A DNA stretch of 64,000 nucleotides from Enteractinococcus coprophilus. GTDB taxonomy: Bacteria; Actinomycetota; Actinomycetes; Actinomycetales; Micrococcaceae. The DNA is taken from positions 248,001 through 312,000 of the forward strand of contig NZ_VFOU01000001.1 in assembly GCF_006716305.1 (NCBI RefSeq). Direction: 5' to 3'. The translations under genes were made by a program, and so were the position numbers. Numbering within the stretch: the first letter of the stretch is position 1; each line of letters begins with the position of its first letter. Below the pieces are notes generated by a model. The model saw only the letters and a program-made list of their open reading frames with translations. It was not told the DNA's origin and searched no databases. This document shows, piece by piece, positions 19,553 through 27,662 of the stretch.

Positions 19553-19972
19553 TTAGGCCTGGCCGAGTTGGGAAATGATTTCTTCCCGAACAGCAGCGAC
19601 TTGTTCTTTGCCCAAGCCAAACTGACGTGATGTGCCGAAATCGATAACGATACCGGCATCGGTAACCGACTGAATAATTGCTGAACCAGGAACCACGCTG
19701 ACGTGTGGGGCTGCCTCAGCAAAGTCATCAGGGATATTGTCGGGCGAGGTGAACAGCGGCATGACGGGGTTGCCGTCGGTGTCCTGCAGCATCAGCGGGC
19801 TCACGGAACCGTCGTCACCAGCTTTGTCCACCGACGGGAACACGACCTGTGAGTTGAGGAATGCGTTGATGACATCAACAACTTGTTCATTGGTGACTTC
19901 TTCGCCATCTGTAGCGGTCGTAAGCTTTTCAATCAAATGGGTCTGTTCGGGGAACCCTGCATCCTGTGTCAT
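19553..19972 (-). CDS. SseB-like N-terminal domain protein
   Basis: A 139-residue soluble protein matching the SseB N-terminal domain fold. Visible are NAFLNSQVVFPS, PLMLQDTDGNPVMPLFTSPDNIPDDF and GTSRQFGLGKEQVAAV. Actinobacterial stand-alone SseB proteins are common and lack a defined biochemical role; the enterobacterial name comes from enhanced serine sensitivity. I chose ATG 19972 (GAGG seven bases upstream) over TTG 19978. It is monocistronic between a convergent terminator and the MFS gene. Confidence 0.78.
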   Translation of the reverse strand: MTQDAGFPEQTHLIEKLTTATDGEEVTNEQVVDVINAFLNSQVVFPSVDKAGDDGSVSPLMLQDTDGNPVMPLFTSPDNIPDDFAEAAPHVSVVPGSAIIQSVTDAGIVIDFGTSRQFGLGKEQVAAVREEIISQLGQA

Positions 19973-20188
19973 CTTCAAACCTCAAGTATTCTTCATCTAA
20001 CGGACCTGTTGCACAGGTATGACACTCTCCACGCTACGCGTTCCCTGACGCTCGGGGAAATCATTAGGCTGCTCCAGTTCTCCATTCGGTCCGCAGATGC
20101 GGGCTTGCTGGCCTAGATGCCGAACGTTCACTCGTCATGGACACTGTTTCCAGTACTAGATGCCCCGGTGCAAAGCGGCTCTTGTGTC

Positions 20189-21367
20189 TCATGCCTGCGT
20201 GGATTCGTATCGCGCCAATCCTGCAACGGCGACGACGGTGAGGATAACCGCGAGTCCGGCACCGGTGCCAAAGATCAGCGTCCATCGTCCAGCTTCGGCC
20301 AGGGTGCCGGCCACCGCAGAGCTGACGGCACTGCCAGCAAAGAGCGCGCCAGCGAAGAATGCCACTGTCATGCCCCTGGCTTCTGGGATCACTTGGGTCG
20401 CCCAGGATTGCAGCCCGGTGTGCATGAAAGCCCAGGTGCCCCCGAGTAATAGCGCTGCTATCACTACGCTCAATACAGACAGGTGCACCGCCACTGTGCC
20501 TAAGCCAATGACCAGGCTGCATCCACCAATGAAGACAACTCGTGGCCCGCTCAGCTTGGCAGTTATCGGACGAACCAGACGGGAAAAAACCAGGGTTGCC
20601 AGCCCGTAGGCGGCTACCGATAGGCCAGCCCAACTTGTTTCGATGCCTTGAAATTCCAATGCGGGAGCCAGCAGCGTGAGAATACCGAGCACCAGGCCAC
20701 CTTCAACAAATGCTAGGAACACGACAAAGCCGGCCCATTTTTCGTTGAAGAACAGTTTCAACGCGGCAAGCACCCCGGTGCGCTGGTCGCGAGTGGGTTC
20801 GGTCAAACGGAACAGCGGGATGAGGCTTGCGAGCGCAAGCGTAGCGGACAGGGCAAAGACGATCCGCCAGCTGAAGACCTGGCCTAATATGCCTGCGGCT
20901 GCCGTGGCGAATGCCGTTCCAACCGCGATAGCCGCCATCAAATCGGATAGGGCTGATTGTCGATTTCGCAACGCGGTGGTATCACCAACATATGTGATGG
21001 CGGCCGGGACGATCGCCCCAAAGAAAGCACCTGTCAGGGCCCGAGCAATCGTCAGCAGTATCAGGTTGGGGGCAAAGGCAGAACTTATTCCGCACAGCAG
21101 TGCCCCTGTCAGGGCGACCCGCATCACGGGCAATCGTCCGAATCTATCGGACAGCATCCCCCACAACGGCTGGCTGAGTCCATACGTAAAGAAATAGACC
21201 GAAGCGACCGTCACCGCGGTGCTGAGCGAGACATCGAAATCTAACGCCAAGATCACCAACAGCGGGGAGACCCCGAACCGATCCACGCTGGAAGTAAAAG
21301 CGGCTAACGCGACTGCTACCGGCGGGTGAGTCACTGGGGTTGCGGACTTGGGTGCATGAGAGGTCAC
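20189..21367 (-). CDS. MFS transporter (sugar/drug efflux type)
   Basis: A 392-residue membrane protein with twelve hydrophobic segments of the major facilitator superfamily. The loop 2-3 signature reads GMLSDRFGRLPVMRVAL (about residues 67-83), and helix 5 has a proline-glycine pattern typical of exporters. The arrangement is like the DHA1/arabinose-efflux group. Substrate is unknown. It is a single gene, divergent from the M20 amidohydrolase. The ATG start places the first helix immediately after a short Pro/Thr-rich N-terminus. Confidence 0.82.
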   Translation of the reverse strand: MTSHAPKSATPVTHPPVAVALAAFTSSVDRFGVSPLLVILALDFDVSLSTAVTVASVYFFTYGLSQPLWGMLSDRFGRLPVMRVALTGALLCGISSAFAPNLILLTIARALTGAFFGAIVPAAITYVGDTTALRNRQSALSDLMAAIAVGTAFATAAAGILGQVFSWRIVFALSATLALASLIPLFRLTEPTRDQRTGVLAALKLFFNEKWAGFVVFLAFVEGGLVLGILTLLAPALEFQGIETSWAGLSVAAYGLATLVFSRLVRPITAKLSGPRVVFIGGCSLVIGLGTVAVHLSVLSVVIAALLLGGTWAFMHTGLQSWATQVIPEARGMTVAFFAGALFAGSAVSSAVAGTLAEAGRWTLIFGTGAGLAVILTVVAVAGLARYESTQA

Positions 21368-21638
21368 ACACCTACCTTAGCGCTGCCAATTTCTCCGAGT
21401 TTTTCAACAGCTTTCCACCTGATAATTGTGCGTCGAGAACACTTGAATTCTTTGGTACTTGAACGTCAGCCCAGCTCCCGCCGCCATTCTGTCGACCACC
21501 ACGTCATGCTTTTGTCATACCTGGTTCTTATACTGAGGATAATTTCGTATGAGGTCGTCAGGCTTGGCCAACTCCTACGGGCGGGCGCTTGACAGTGCCG
21601 AGTCTGCATATGATCGGATGCCCACATGGGAGGTTGTA

Positions 21639-22862
21639 GTGTCTGTACCGTTTCTGGAAAATATGGACGAATTATTAGCTCGACTTCGCGAGGTATATCG
21701 CCAGTTGCATCAGCAACCCGAGCTGAGCATGCAGGAACACAAAACCGCTGAACGGATTGAAGCTGAACTGGCTCACCTGGATGTAGACGTGCAACGTATC
21801 GGAGGGACCGGCGTCGTTGCGATTCTTCGCAACGGTACCGGTCCTACCGTGTTAGCTCGAGCCGATACCGATGCCCTACCGGTAGATGAACAGACCGGGC
21901 TGGACTACGCCTCACAAATCGACGGTGCAATGCATGCTTGCGGACATGACATGCACGTCGCCACGCTCTTGGGGGCAATTGAGTTACTGGCGACGAATAA
22001 GGACGCCTGGTCTGGAACCTATATCGGGGTGTTCCAGCCTGGCGAAGAAACTGCGCAGGGTGCTCAAGCGTTGGTGGACGACGGGCTCGTCGAGAAGATT
22101 CCGAAGCCGGATGTTGCCCTGGCACAGCATGTGATGCCGACGGAAGCTGGCACGATAGGCACCAGTGCCGGACCAGTGTTGTCGGCCGGCGATTCGTTGA
22201 AGATCACGGTGTATGGGCGCGGCGCCCACGGTTCGATGCCGCACAACGCTATCGACCCGGTGGTCTTAGCCTCTTCCATCGTGATGCGGCTTCAGACGAT
22301 CGTGTCACGCGAGACCAAACCCGGCGAATTTGCTGTGGTGACCGTCGGTGCGCTGCATGCCGGATCCAAATCCAACATCATCTCCGACCGGGCAGAATTA
22401 CTGCTGAACCTGCGCACCTATGACACCGAGGTTCGCAAGAATGTCATGACCGCTATCGAGCGTATCGTGCGCGGCGAGTGCCAGGCTGCTGGATCCCCAA
22501 AAGAACCGGAATTCGAATACTACGATCAGTTCCCCCTCACGACAAATACTCCAGACGTCAACACCAAGATCACTGAGGCATTCACCGAATTCTTCGGTAC
22601 GGATGTGGTCTATGAAACACAGCCGTACACCGCTTCGGAAGACTTCAGTCGCCTCCCGAATGCCTTTGGCATTCCCTACACGTTCTGGTTCATTGGCTCG
22701 GTGGCCCCAAAAAAATACCGCAAGGCAGTTGAAGCTGGCACCGTTGCCCAAGATATTCCGGCCAACCACTCCCCCTTCTTTGCTCCAGAGATTGACCCGA
22801 CATTAGAAATAGGCATTCAAACGCAGGTGGTAGCGGCTCTGTCCTACCTCGCGAAAGATTAG
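21639..22862 (+). CDS. M20 family metallo-amidohydrolase (hippurate hydrolase-like)
   Basis: A 407-residue M20D-type peptidase/amidohydrolase. Metal and catalytic motifs are visible: RADTDALPVDEQTGLDYAS, HACGHDMHVATLLGA (binuclear metal site) and FQPGEETAQGAQALVDDGL (catalytic Glu pair). The dimerisation insert follows around residues 185-300 (GRGAHGSMPHNAIDPV). Members cut N-acyl amino acids such as hippurate, indole-acetyl conjugates or N-acetyl-diaminopimelate. I chose GTG 21639 because GGGAGG precedes it by five bases; the frame continues to 21549 without a ribosome site. A small broken membrane ORF follows after 9 bases. Confidence 0.88.
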   Translation: MSVPFLENMDELLARLREVYRQLHQQPELSMQEHKTAERIEAELAHLDVDVQRIGGTGVVAILRNGTGPTVLARADTDALPVDEQTGLDYASQIDGAMHACGHDMHVATLLGAIELLATNKDAWSGTYIGVFQPGEETAQGAQALVDDGLVEKIPKPDVALAQHVMPTEAGTIGTSAGPVLSAGDSLKITVYGRGAHGSMPHNAIDPVVLASSIVMRLQTIVSRETKPGEFAVVTVGALHAGSKSNIISDRAELLLNLRTYDTEVRKNVMTAIERIVRGECQAAGSPKEPEFEYYDQFPLTTNTPDVNTKITEAFTEFFGTDVVYETQPYTASEDFSRLPNAFGIPYTFWFIGSVAPKKYRKAVEAGTVAQDIPANHSPFFAPEIDPTLEIGIQTQVVAALSYLAKD

Positions 22863-22871
22863 GAGACCAAC

Positions 22872-23052
22872 GTGTCTACCACATCTCAGTCAACCGCCGA
22901 CGCGACATGGAAGCCTATTATTCAACGTCTTGATGGTTGCTTTGGCCATCGCATCAATTATCTTGACGGTTCCACGCGATAAAAAAGTCAAAATTGCCGA
23001 AAACGGCCGTCCAGAACGCCAAGACGTCGCACCGCCACCAATCGGTAACTAA
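22872..23052 (+). pseudogene. Small membrane protein ORF broken by a +1 frameshift
   Basis: A GTG at 22872 with AGGAGA upstream, coupled to the M20 gene, begins a frame of 19 codons (STTSQSTADATWKPIIQR). It then needs a one-base skip near 22929 to join a second frame that encodes LMVALAIASIILTV (one transmembrane segment) and a polar tail KIAENGRPERQDVAPPPIGN ending at 23052. Read together this is a plausible single-pass protein of about 59 residues. It could be a pseudogene, a sequencing error, or two separate small ORFs (ATG 22933 opens the second). No family recognised. Confidence 0.4.
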
Positions 23053-23494
23053 ACCACCGCAGGATGCATTCTTGTAACCTAAGAGGCGGGCTCTTCGAAC
23101 ATATTCGGAGAGCCCGCCTCTTAGGTTGTGTTGTAGTTTGGGCGCCGTCGATGAGCAGTTCTTCGACTTCGTTCGGTTCGCTGATCAGCCCGATACGCTC
23201 CGACATATCAATAACCTGTTGCAGTGATTCTCGGCGGTGTTCTTGTGGGAACCGTGGGACAGTCGTTTGTTCGAGGATCTCGGGTTCGGTTGTCGTATAT
23301 TCTACGATGACTTCGCGCACGATGTCGTGGTTCTGTTCGGCAAACTGCTGCGATTCCTTCATGGCCGCAGTAAATTTCTCGACCAATTCCGAGTTGTCTT
23401 GGATCATTTCTTCGGTCGTGAAATACTCATCGATCGAAAGATCTGGAACCGGTTCGGAAAAATGGCCCGTAGATGCGTTCCAAACCGGCCTCAC
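22988..23494 (-). pseudogene. C-terminal remnant of an NMT1/SsuA-type ABC substrate-binding protein
   Basis: The first 118 or so codons of this minus-strand frame (23494 down to about 23141) match the last third of periplasmic binding proteins for nitrate, sulfonate or thiamine-precursor uptake. Examples are EPVPDLSIDEYFTTEEMIQD, ELVEKFTAAMKESQQFAEQN and the closing helix ERIGLISEPNEVEELLIDG. The signal peptide and the first two lobes are missing; upstream DNA belongs to the unrelated DUF2218 gene. Beyond LLIDG the frame simply reads through the terminator hairpin. No ABC permease or ATPase gene is near, so this is a decayed gene. Confidence 0.65.
23078..23125. terminator. Very strong convergent hairpin
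   Basis: The 17-bp arms CCTAAGAGGCGGGCTCT (23078-23094) and AGAGCCCGCCTCTTAGG (23109-23125) pair perfectly, and the loop-side bases TCGAA/TTCGG extend the stem to about 22 bp with a 4-base loop. It lies between the M20/small-ORF unit (+) and the truncated binding-protein gene (-). T tracts are weak on both sides, but the stem is the strongest in this region. Confidence 0.75.
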
Positions 23495-23549
23495 CTACAA
23501 GACCATTGAGTAGAGTACTAATTGAAAAGCACTACGACCTTGTCGAAGA

Positions 23550-23879
23550 CTATTCAGTCGCTTGACGCGTTCCCTCAGCATCATCGCTGCGGTGCCATTG
23601 CACTACGATTTCTAAGGTTCTGGCAAAACTCACCAAATGACGACCAACGACGCCTTCGAGTCGTTCGATGTGATCAGCTGGACCCTCGACGGCCAGTTCA
23701 AGCTGTTCTTGGGCTGCAACGACCTCAGCACGGTCGTCGCCTAGGTTGATCCAGCCGCGCTCAGCCTCAGCATCCCATTCGCCCCCGCTCTTGCGCTTGA
23801 GATGATTGACTAATTGCTTGCCATACCGTGCAGGCCGCTCAATCGCCACGGTCGCTGTACTCGTAATATTCTGCGACAA
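23550..23879 (-). CDS. DUF2218 domain protein
   Basis: A 109-residue protein matching DUF2218. It shows ARYGKQLVNHLKRKSGGEWDAEAERGWINLG in the first half and ERLEGVVGRHLVSFARTLEIVVQW in the second. Family members are small cytoplasmic proteins, often near siderophore or metal genes, with no established function. The best start is TTG at 23879, since GGAGG lies eight bases upstream. It is a single gene; the neighbours offer no clear functional clue. Confidence 0.8.
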   Translation of the reverse strand: MSQNITSTATVAIERPARYGKQLVNHLKRKSGGEWDAEAERGWINLGDDRAEVVAAQEQLELAVEGPADHIERLEGVVGRHLVSFARTLEIVVQWHRSDDAEGTRQATE

Positions 23880-24016
23880 ATTCCAGTCCTCCTCGATGGG
23901 TATTCATGTGTATGCCTATCTGAGATCCTAGGTGGCTCCCGGGCCAGCTGCTATGGCTGACTTCACCAACGCTTTGGGCTATTCAGAAAACGCGTAGGTC
24001 AAACTACAGTGAAGCC

Positions 24017-24388
24017 ATGGATACGCTGCAGGAATACCTTGAGACCATTCCCAATGACGACCACCGCACGAAACTCGAACACGTCATCCAGTGGGGTACT
24101 GAGACGTTTCCGGAACTCAAAGTCGAAATCAAGTGGAACCAACCAATGATGACGCACAACGGAACATTCATCATCAGTTTCAGTGCATCCAGCAAACACT
24201 TTTCGGTCGCACCTGAGCGTCACATCCTCGATGAGTTCCGTGACAAGCTCACCGAAGCAGGATACTCACACAGCAAGGCGTTATTCCGGATCCTATGGAC
24301 CCAAGATGTCAATTACGCATTGCTGGCAGAAATTATTGAGCGCAGCATTGAGTTTAAGAAGGGTTCCAAGACTTTCTGGGCGAAGTGA
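24017..24388 (+). CDS. DUF1801/YdhG-like protein
   Basis: A 123-residue protein of the DUF1801 fold (structurally like the frataxin-related iron chaperone Fra of Bacillus). Visible are the helix-strand unit IQWGTETFPELKVEIKWNQP, the strand FIISFSASSKHFSVAPERH and the C-terminal helix LLAEIIERSIEFKKGSKTFW. Length and motif spacing are typical. An iron-related role has been proposed only for some members. It stands alone and converges on the thermonuclease gene 26 bases away. Confidence 0.83.
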   Translation: MDTLQEYLETIPNDDHRTKLEHVIQWGTETFPELKVEIKWNQPMMTHNGTFIISFSASSKHFSVAPERHILDEFRDKLTEAGYSHSKALFRILWTQDVNYALLAEIIERSIEFKKGSKTFWAK

Positions 24389-24414
24389 ACCTCAACGTCA
24401 AGACCTTACCCAGC

Positions 24415-25569
24415 TCAGCACGGCTTCCAGGATCTACCGCCCGGCGCATAGCATCGAGGTCCGGTGTATCCCGGATAATCCGCATCGGTACCGTAGCCGG
24501 ACGGCGCATCATTGCGGCTGGGGTTTGAGTTCCTTGACGGCGCAGGTGCCGAGCCACTTGACGAGTCACTATTTTGCGGCGTGCGGCTTTGTTGCCGCGC
24601 AGTGTCGGCCTCAGCTTGGCGACGGTGTTCCTGCTGGGCGTTTTGTTGTCGCTGGCGCTCAGCAGCTTCAGCTTCTTGTCGCTCCCGTTCTTCTTTTTCT
24701 TTTCGCTCTTGCTCTTGCTGCTTTCGTTTTTCCTCGGCTCTGCGGCGTTGTTCTTCAGCTTGAATGTCCTCTCGAATCTGTTCGAGCTGCGTCTCACGCT
24801 CATCCAGAGTAGCAACAGCCATATCAAGCTGCGTATGAAACGCTTCCAACCGCGAGCCGTACAGATGAGACAAAAAGGCGAACTGCCCGTTGTTCAGATG
24901 GTGATTTTCGAGTTCCATCAACAGCGTTGCTAAGTGGTCCGCCTGTCTTGCAACGAGAGCCAAAGCCTCAAGCTCTGCTTCTGCCTCCTCAACATCCTGA
25001 GGTTGTGCATCGCTGAGCTGTTCGACCTGGTCCTGCAGGTTTTCGATCATTTGAGGTGGCGTGCACTGTGTTGTGGGATCAAAAAGCCCGGAGGCCTTAT
25101 TGCGAGCCTGGCGCTCTGCTGCCTTCACCTCGTCATAAAACTTATGGTTGGGCTCATAAGTGACCGCAACGCCAAGGCCACGGGCAGCTATCTGGGCATT
25201 CACCAACGTGTCGTTATAAAAGACTCCGGCAAGTGTCCTGTCGTAGCGGTCTTTACGCTCGACGTCGTACTCCAAATCAATGCGAGTCCCCGCAGGAAGT
25301 AGCTCTTGTAAGAATTCTGTTGCTTCAGGCCCCAAACATTGCACCGCTTCGTGAGGATGTTTTGTCTCAGGGGTATCGATGTTCAGTAGTCGTATGCGTG
25401 TGGGTTCGCCATCGAGTTCAACATCGAGCGTGTCACCATCGATCACACGCAGCACAGTAGCCCGGTCGTCTTTGTCGTTGAGAGTAGTTCCGAACGCGAC
25501 TCCAGCAATAGTCAGTGGTGCAATGAGCATTCCGGCAGTCCACAAGGCTGCCTTTTTACTTAGAGCCAT
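24415..25569 (-). CDS. Secreted thermonuclease (SNase) with long coiled coil and Cys tail
   Basis: A 384-residue exported nuclease. ATG 25569 opens a signal peptide or anchor (KKAALWTAGMLIAPLTIAG). Residues 35-165 are the staphylococcal nuclease domain with its active-site residues: Asp in VIDGDTLDVELD, Arg in TRIRLLNIDTPE with the general-base Glu, and the second Arg in RYDRTLAGV. Then follow about 60 helical residues, a long Glu/Arg/Gln coiled coil (QQEQERKEKEERERQEAEAA), a Ser/Asn/Pro linker and a short tail with two cysteines (PRCYAPGGRSWKPC). The coiled coil and tail are additions to the ordinary nuclease. The role is probably degradation of extracellular DNA or RNA. The frame is open upstream to 25830 but without sense as protein. 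Confidence 0.85.
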   Translation of the reverse strand: MALSKKAALWTAGMLIAPLTIAGVAFGTTLNDKDDRATVLRVIDGDTLDVELDGEPTRIRLLNIDTPETKHPHEAVQCLGPEATEFLQELLPAGTRIDLEYDVERKDRYDRTLAGVFYNDTLVNAQIAARGLGVAVTYEPNHKFYDEVKAAERQARNKASGLFDPTTQCTPPQMIENLQDQVEQLSDAQPQDVEEAEAELEALALVARQADHLATLLMELENHHLNNGQFAFLSHLYGSRLEAFHTQLDMAVATLDERETQLEQIREDIQAEEQRRRAEEKRKQQEQERKEKEERERQEAEAAERQRQQNAQQEHRRQAEADTARQQSRTPQNSDSSSGSAPAPSRNSNPSRNDAPSGYGTDADYPGYTGPRCYAPGGRSWKPC

Positions 25570-26103
25570 GGAAATCCTCTGAGAGTAGGTGTGATCAGGA
25601 ATAAAGATAACCCAGAGCCGCTCTGCGGACTCACATAAGGCTGTATCGGCATCAAGGAAGCGCGGGATGGCCCGTTTTGCCGCTCGGAACTTGCGCAAGC
25701 TTCGGATGCGCAACCTTGTGAAACCTACCGAACCACCGCATAAGCTTGGCCGCTGTGGCCAGTCGCCCACTCTTTCCATTTCAGGGTCGATCGTTTCTCT
25801 TTCCGAAACGATGTACACAATCCGCCACATTCAAGCGCCCGAAATCAAGCTATTTAGTGAAGCCAGGCGGGTTTTCGGGACGTCTCTCACCGCCCTCTAA
25901 GGGCAAAAGCGGTCGGGTTCTTTCAACCTTGACTAGGAGCATTGCCGGTGGCAACCTGGTGAGCAACTGTAACGTAGCGCACAATTCACAGTAGCAATGA
26001 TGAGCATTCCTCCATCAGTAATGATCCCGAAGCACGCTCGAAACACCCGATACCGCACCGTAGACAACAACGAGCATTCTCGTATTCAAAGGACTTGATA
26101 CGC
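25570..26103. promoter_or_regulatory. Divergent intergenic region, thermonuclease / sox operon
   Basis: About 530 bases with no gene supported. It must hold the promoters of the thermonuclease gene (-) and the sox operon (+). On the sox side the heptamer GAGCATT occurs three times (25937, 26002 and 26072), the last inside the small palindrome ACGAG-CATT-CTCGT. An ATTGCC-GGT-GGCAA palindrome lies near 25941-25954. No firm -35/-10 pair was assigned. Confidence 0.35.
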
Positions 26104-27381
26104 GTGGTGAATAATATAAACCCCGGCAAGAAACGTTCACGCTATTCCGCTTTCCAGCTGTTCTCCAAAGGGCTAACCCAAGAAGATTGGCCTGAAATTT
26201 GGTCAGAACCAGATATGAAAGACAGCTATGAAGTCGTCATCATCGGTGGTGGGCTGCATGGCCTGGCGACCGCTTACTATCTCGCAAAGAACCACGGCAT
26301 TACCGACATCGCGGTGATCGACAAGAACTATATTGGCGCTGGCGGTTCAGGGCGCAACACCTCGATTCTGCGGTCAAACTATCTGACACCCGAAGGTGTG
26401 AAATTCTACGACCGTTCGCTAAAACTCTATGAACAGCTATCGTCAGAACTCAACTTCAACTTGATGTTCTCGCAGATGGGTCACATGTCGCTGGCTCACG
26501 ATGACGGTGGCATGCGCACCATGCAATGGCGCGCGCAGGTCAACCAGGTACAAGGCGTCGATTCCAAAGTTATTAGCCCCGACGAGATCAAAGAACTCGT
26601 CCCCTATATCGACATCTCCAAAAACACCCGGTATCCGGTACTCGGGGCGCTCTACCACCCGCCCGGCGGTACCATCCGCCACGATGCGGTGGTGTGGGGT
26701 TATGCCCGTGCTGCACACGAGATGGGTGTACACATCATTCAGCACACCGAAGTCACCGGCATCGACGTCGAAAACGGTCGTGTCACCCGCGTTCGGACCG
26801 ACAAAGGCAATATCGCCACCGGTACGGCCGTGAACTGTACTGCAGGTTGGGCCTCGCTCATTTCGGATATGGCCGGGGTCAAAATGCCAGTCACCACGTC
26901 CCCACTGCAGGCAGCGGTCACCGAACCGGTCAAACCGTTCCTCGGTACCGTCGTCGTCTCTGGCACACTGCACGTCTACGTCAGCCAGACCGACCGCGGT
27001 GAACTGGTCTTCGGCGCCAGCGTTGATCCATTTACCTCGTACTCGATGCGCGGCACCCTGGAATTCGTGGAAGGTCTGGCCACCAACGTGCTCAGCCTGA
27101 TGCCGTCGCTATCCAAGATGCGACTACTGCGCCAGTGGGCCGGGCTGTGTGACATGACCCCGGACTACTCACCGATCATGGGTGAAACCGAAGTCGAGGG
27201 CTTCTATGTCGACGTCGGCTGGGGCACCTACGGCTTCAAGGCCGGTCCGGTCGCTGGTGAAGCCATGGCCGAGACCATTGCCACCGGTAAGCGTCCAGAA
27301 ATCATCCAAGGCTTCGGCTTGGACCGCTTCTCATCTGGCCAACTGGTCGGTGAGAAGGGTGCTGCCGCGGTTGGCCACTAA
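26104..27381 (+). CDS. soxB: Sarcosine oxidase/N-methylglutamate dehydrogenase beta subunit
   Basis: About 425 residues of the FAD-dependent amine oxidase family. The N-terminal lead RYSAFQLFSKGL and Rossmann motif VVIIGGGLHGLATAYYLAKN (about residue 44), then GGSGRNTSILRSNYLTPEG, are characteristic of the beta subunit of heterotetrameric sarcosine oxidase. The closely related MgdA subunit of N-methylglutamate dehydrogenase looks the same. It oxidises the N-methyl group, passing the C1 unit to tetrahydrofolate in the alpha subunit. The frame opens at TTG 26095, but AAAGGA ten bases before GTG 26104 favours that start (GTG 26107 is also possible). It is first of the soxB-soxD-soxA operon. The glx/glnT genes 17 kb away make N-methylglutamate a serious alternative to sarcosine. 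Confidence 0.85.
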   Translation: MVNNINPGKKRSRYSAFQLFSKGLTQEDWPEIWSEPDMKDSYEVVIIGGGLHGLATAYYLAKNHGITDIAVIDKNYIGAGGSGRNTSILRSNYLTPEGVKFYDRSLKLYEQLSSELNFNLMFSQMGHMSLAHDDGGMRTMQWRAQVNQVQGVDSKVISPDEIKELVPYIDISKNTRYPVLGALYHPPGGTIRHDAVVWGYARAAHEMGVHIIQHTEVTGIDVENGRVTRVRTDKGNIATGTAVNCTAGWASLISDMAGVKMPVTTSPLQAAVTEPVKPFLGTVVVSGTLHVYVSQTDRGELVFGASVDPFTSYSMRGTLEFVEGLATNVLSLMPSLSKMRLLRQWAGLCDMTPDYSPIMGETEVEGFYVDVGWGTYGFKAGPVAGEAMAETIATGKRPEIIQGFGLDRFSSGQLVGEKGAAAVGH

Positions 27382-27407
27382 CCCGAATCACGACAAGGAG
27401 CAACGTT

Positions 27408-27662
27408 ATGATGCAAATCAACTGCCCGTGGTGCGGGCTACGCAACGCCACCGAATTCAAACAACACGGTGAAAAACCACCGCGCCCCGATGTTGCCAAC
27501 GCAACCAGAGAGCAATGGGCCGACTACCTGTATTTCCGTAATAACACCTGGGGTGTCGTCAAAGAACAGTGGTTCCACTCCTCAGGTTGCCGCCAGTTCT
27601 TCATGCTGCACCGCGACACGTTTGCCAATAAAGCCATCCGTTCCGAAGGAGACGTTCGATGA
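27408..27662 (+). CDS. soxD: Sarcosine oxidase-type delta subunit
   Basis: An 84-residue zinc-binding subunit. The four ligands known from the family are present: Cys6 and Cys9 in INCPWCG, and His57 and Cys61 in WFHSSGCRQFF. The delta subunit clamps the alpha-beta contact in heterotetrameric sarcosine oxidases. AAGGAG lies seven bases before the ATG. Its stop overlaps the soxA start by 4 bases (ATGA), so translation is coupled. The gap to soxB is 26 bases. Confidence 0.88.
   Translation: MMQINCPWCGLRNATEFKQHGEKPPRPDVANATREQWADYLYFRNNTWGVVKEQWFHSSGCRQFFMLHRDTFANKAIRSEGDVR

Noticed and set aside
20064-20633. 189-codon minus-strand frame overlapping the MFS gene
   Set aside because: Out-of-frame shadow of the transporter; text lacks any domain and has no start signal.
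24700-24780. Low-complexity coding repeat in the nuclease gene considered as a tandem DNA repeat
   Set aside because: It is the codon pattern of a Glu/Arg/Gln coiled coil and shows no exact repeat unit.
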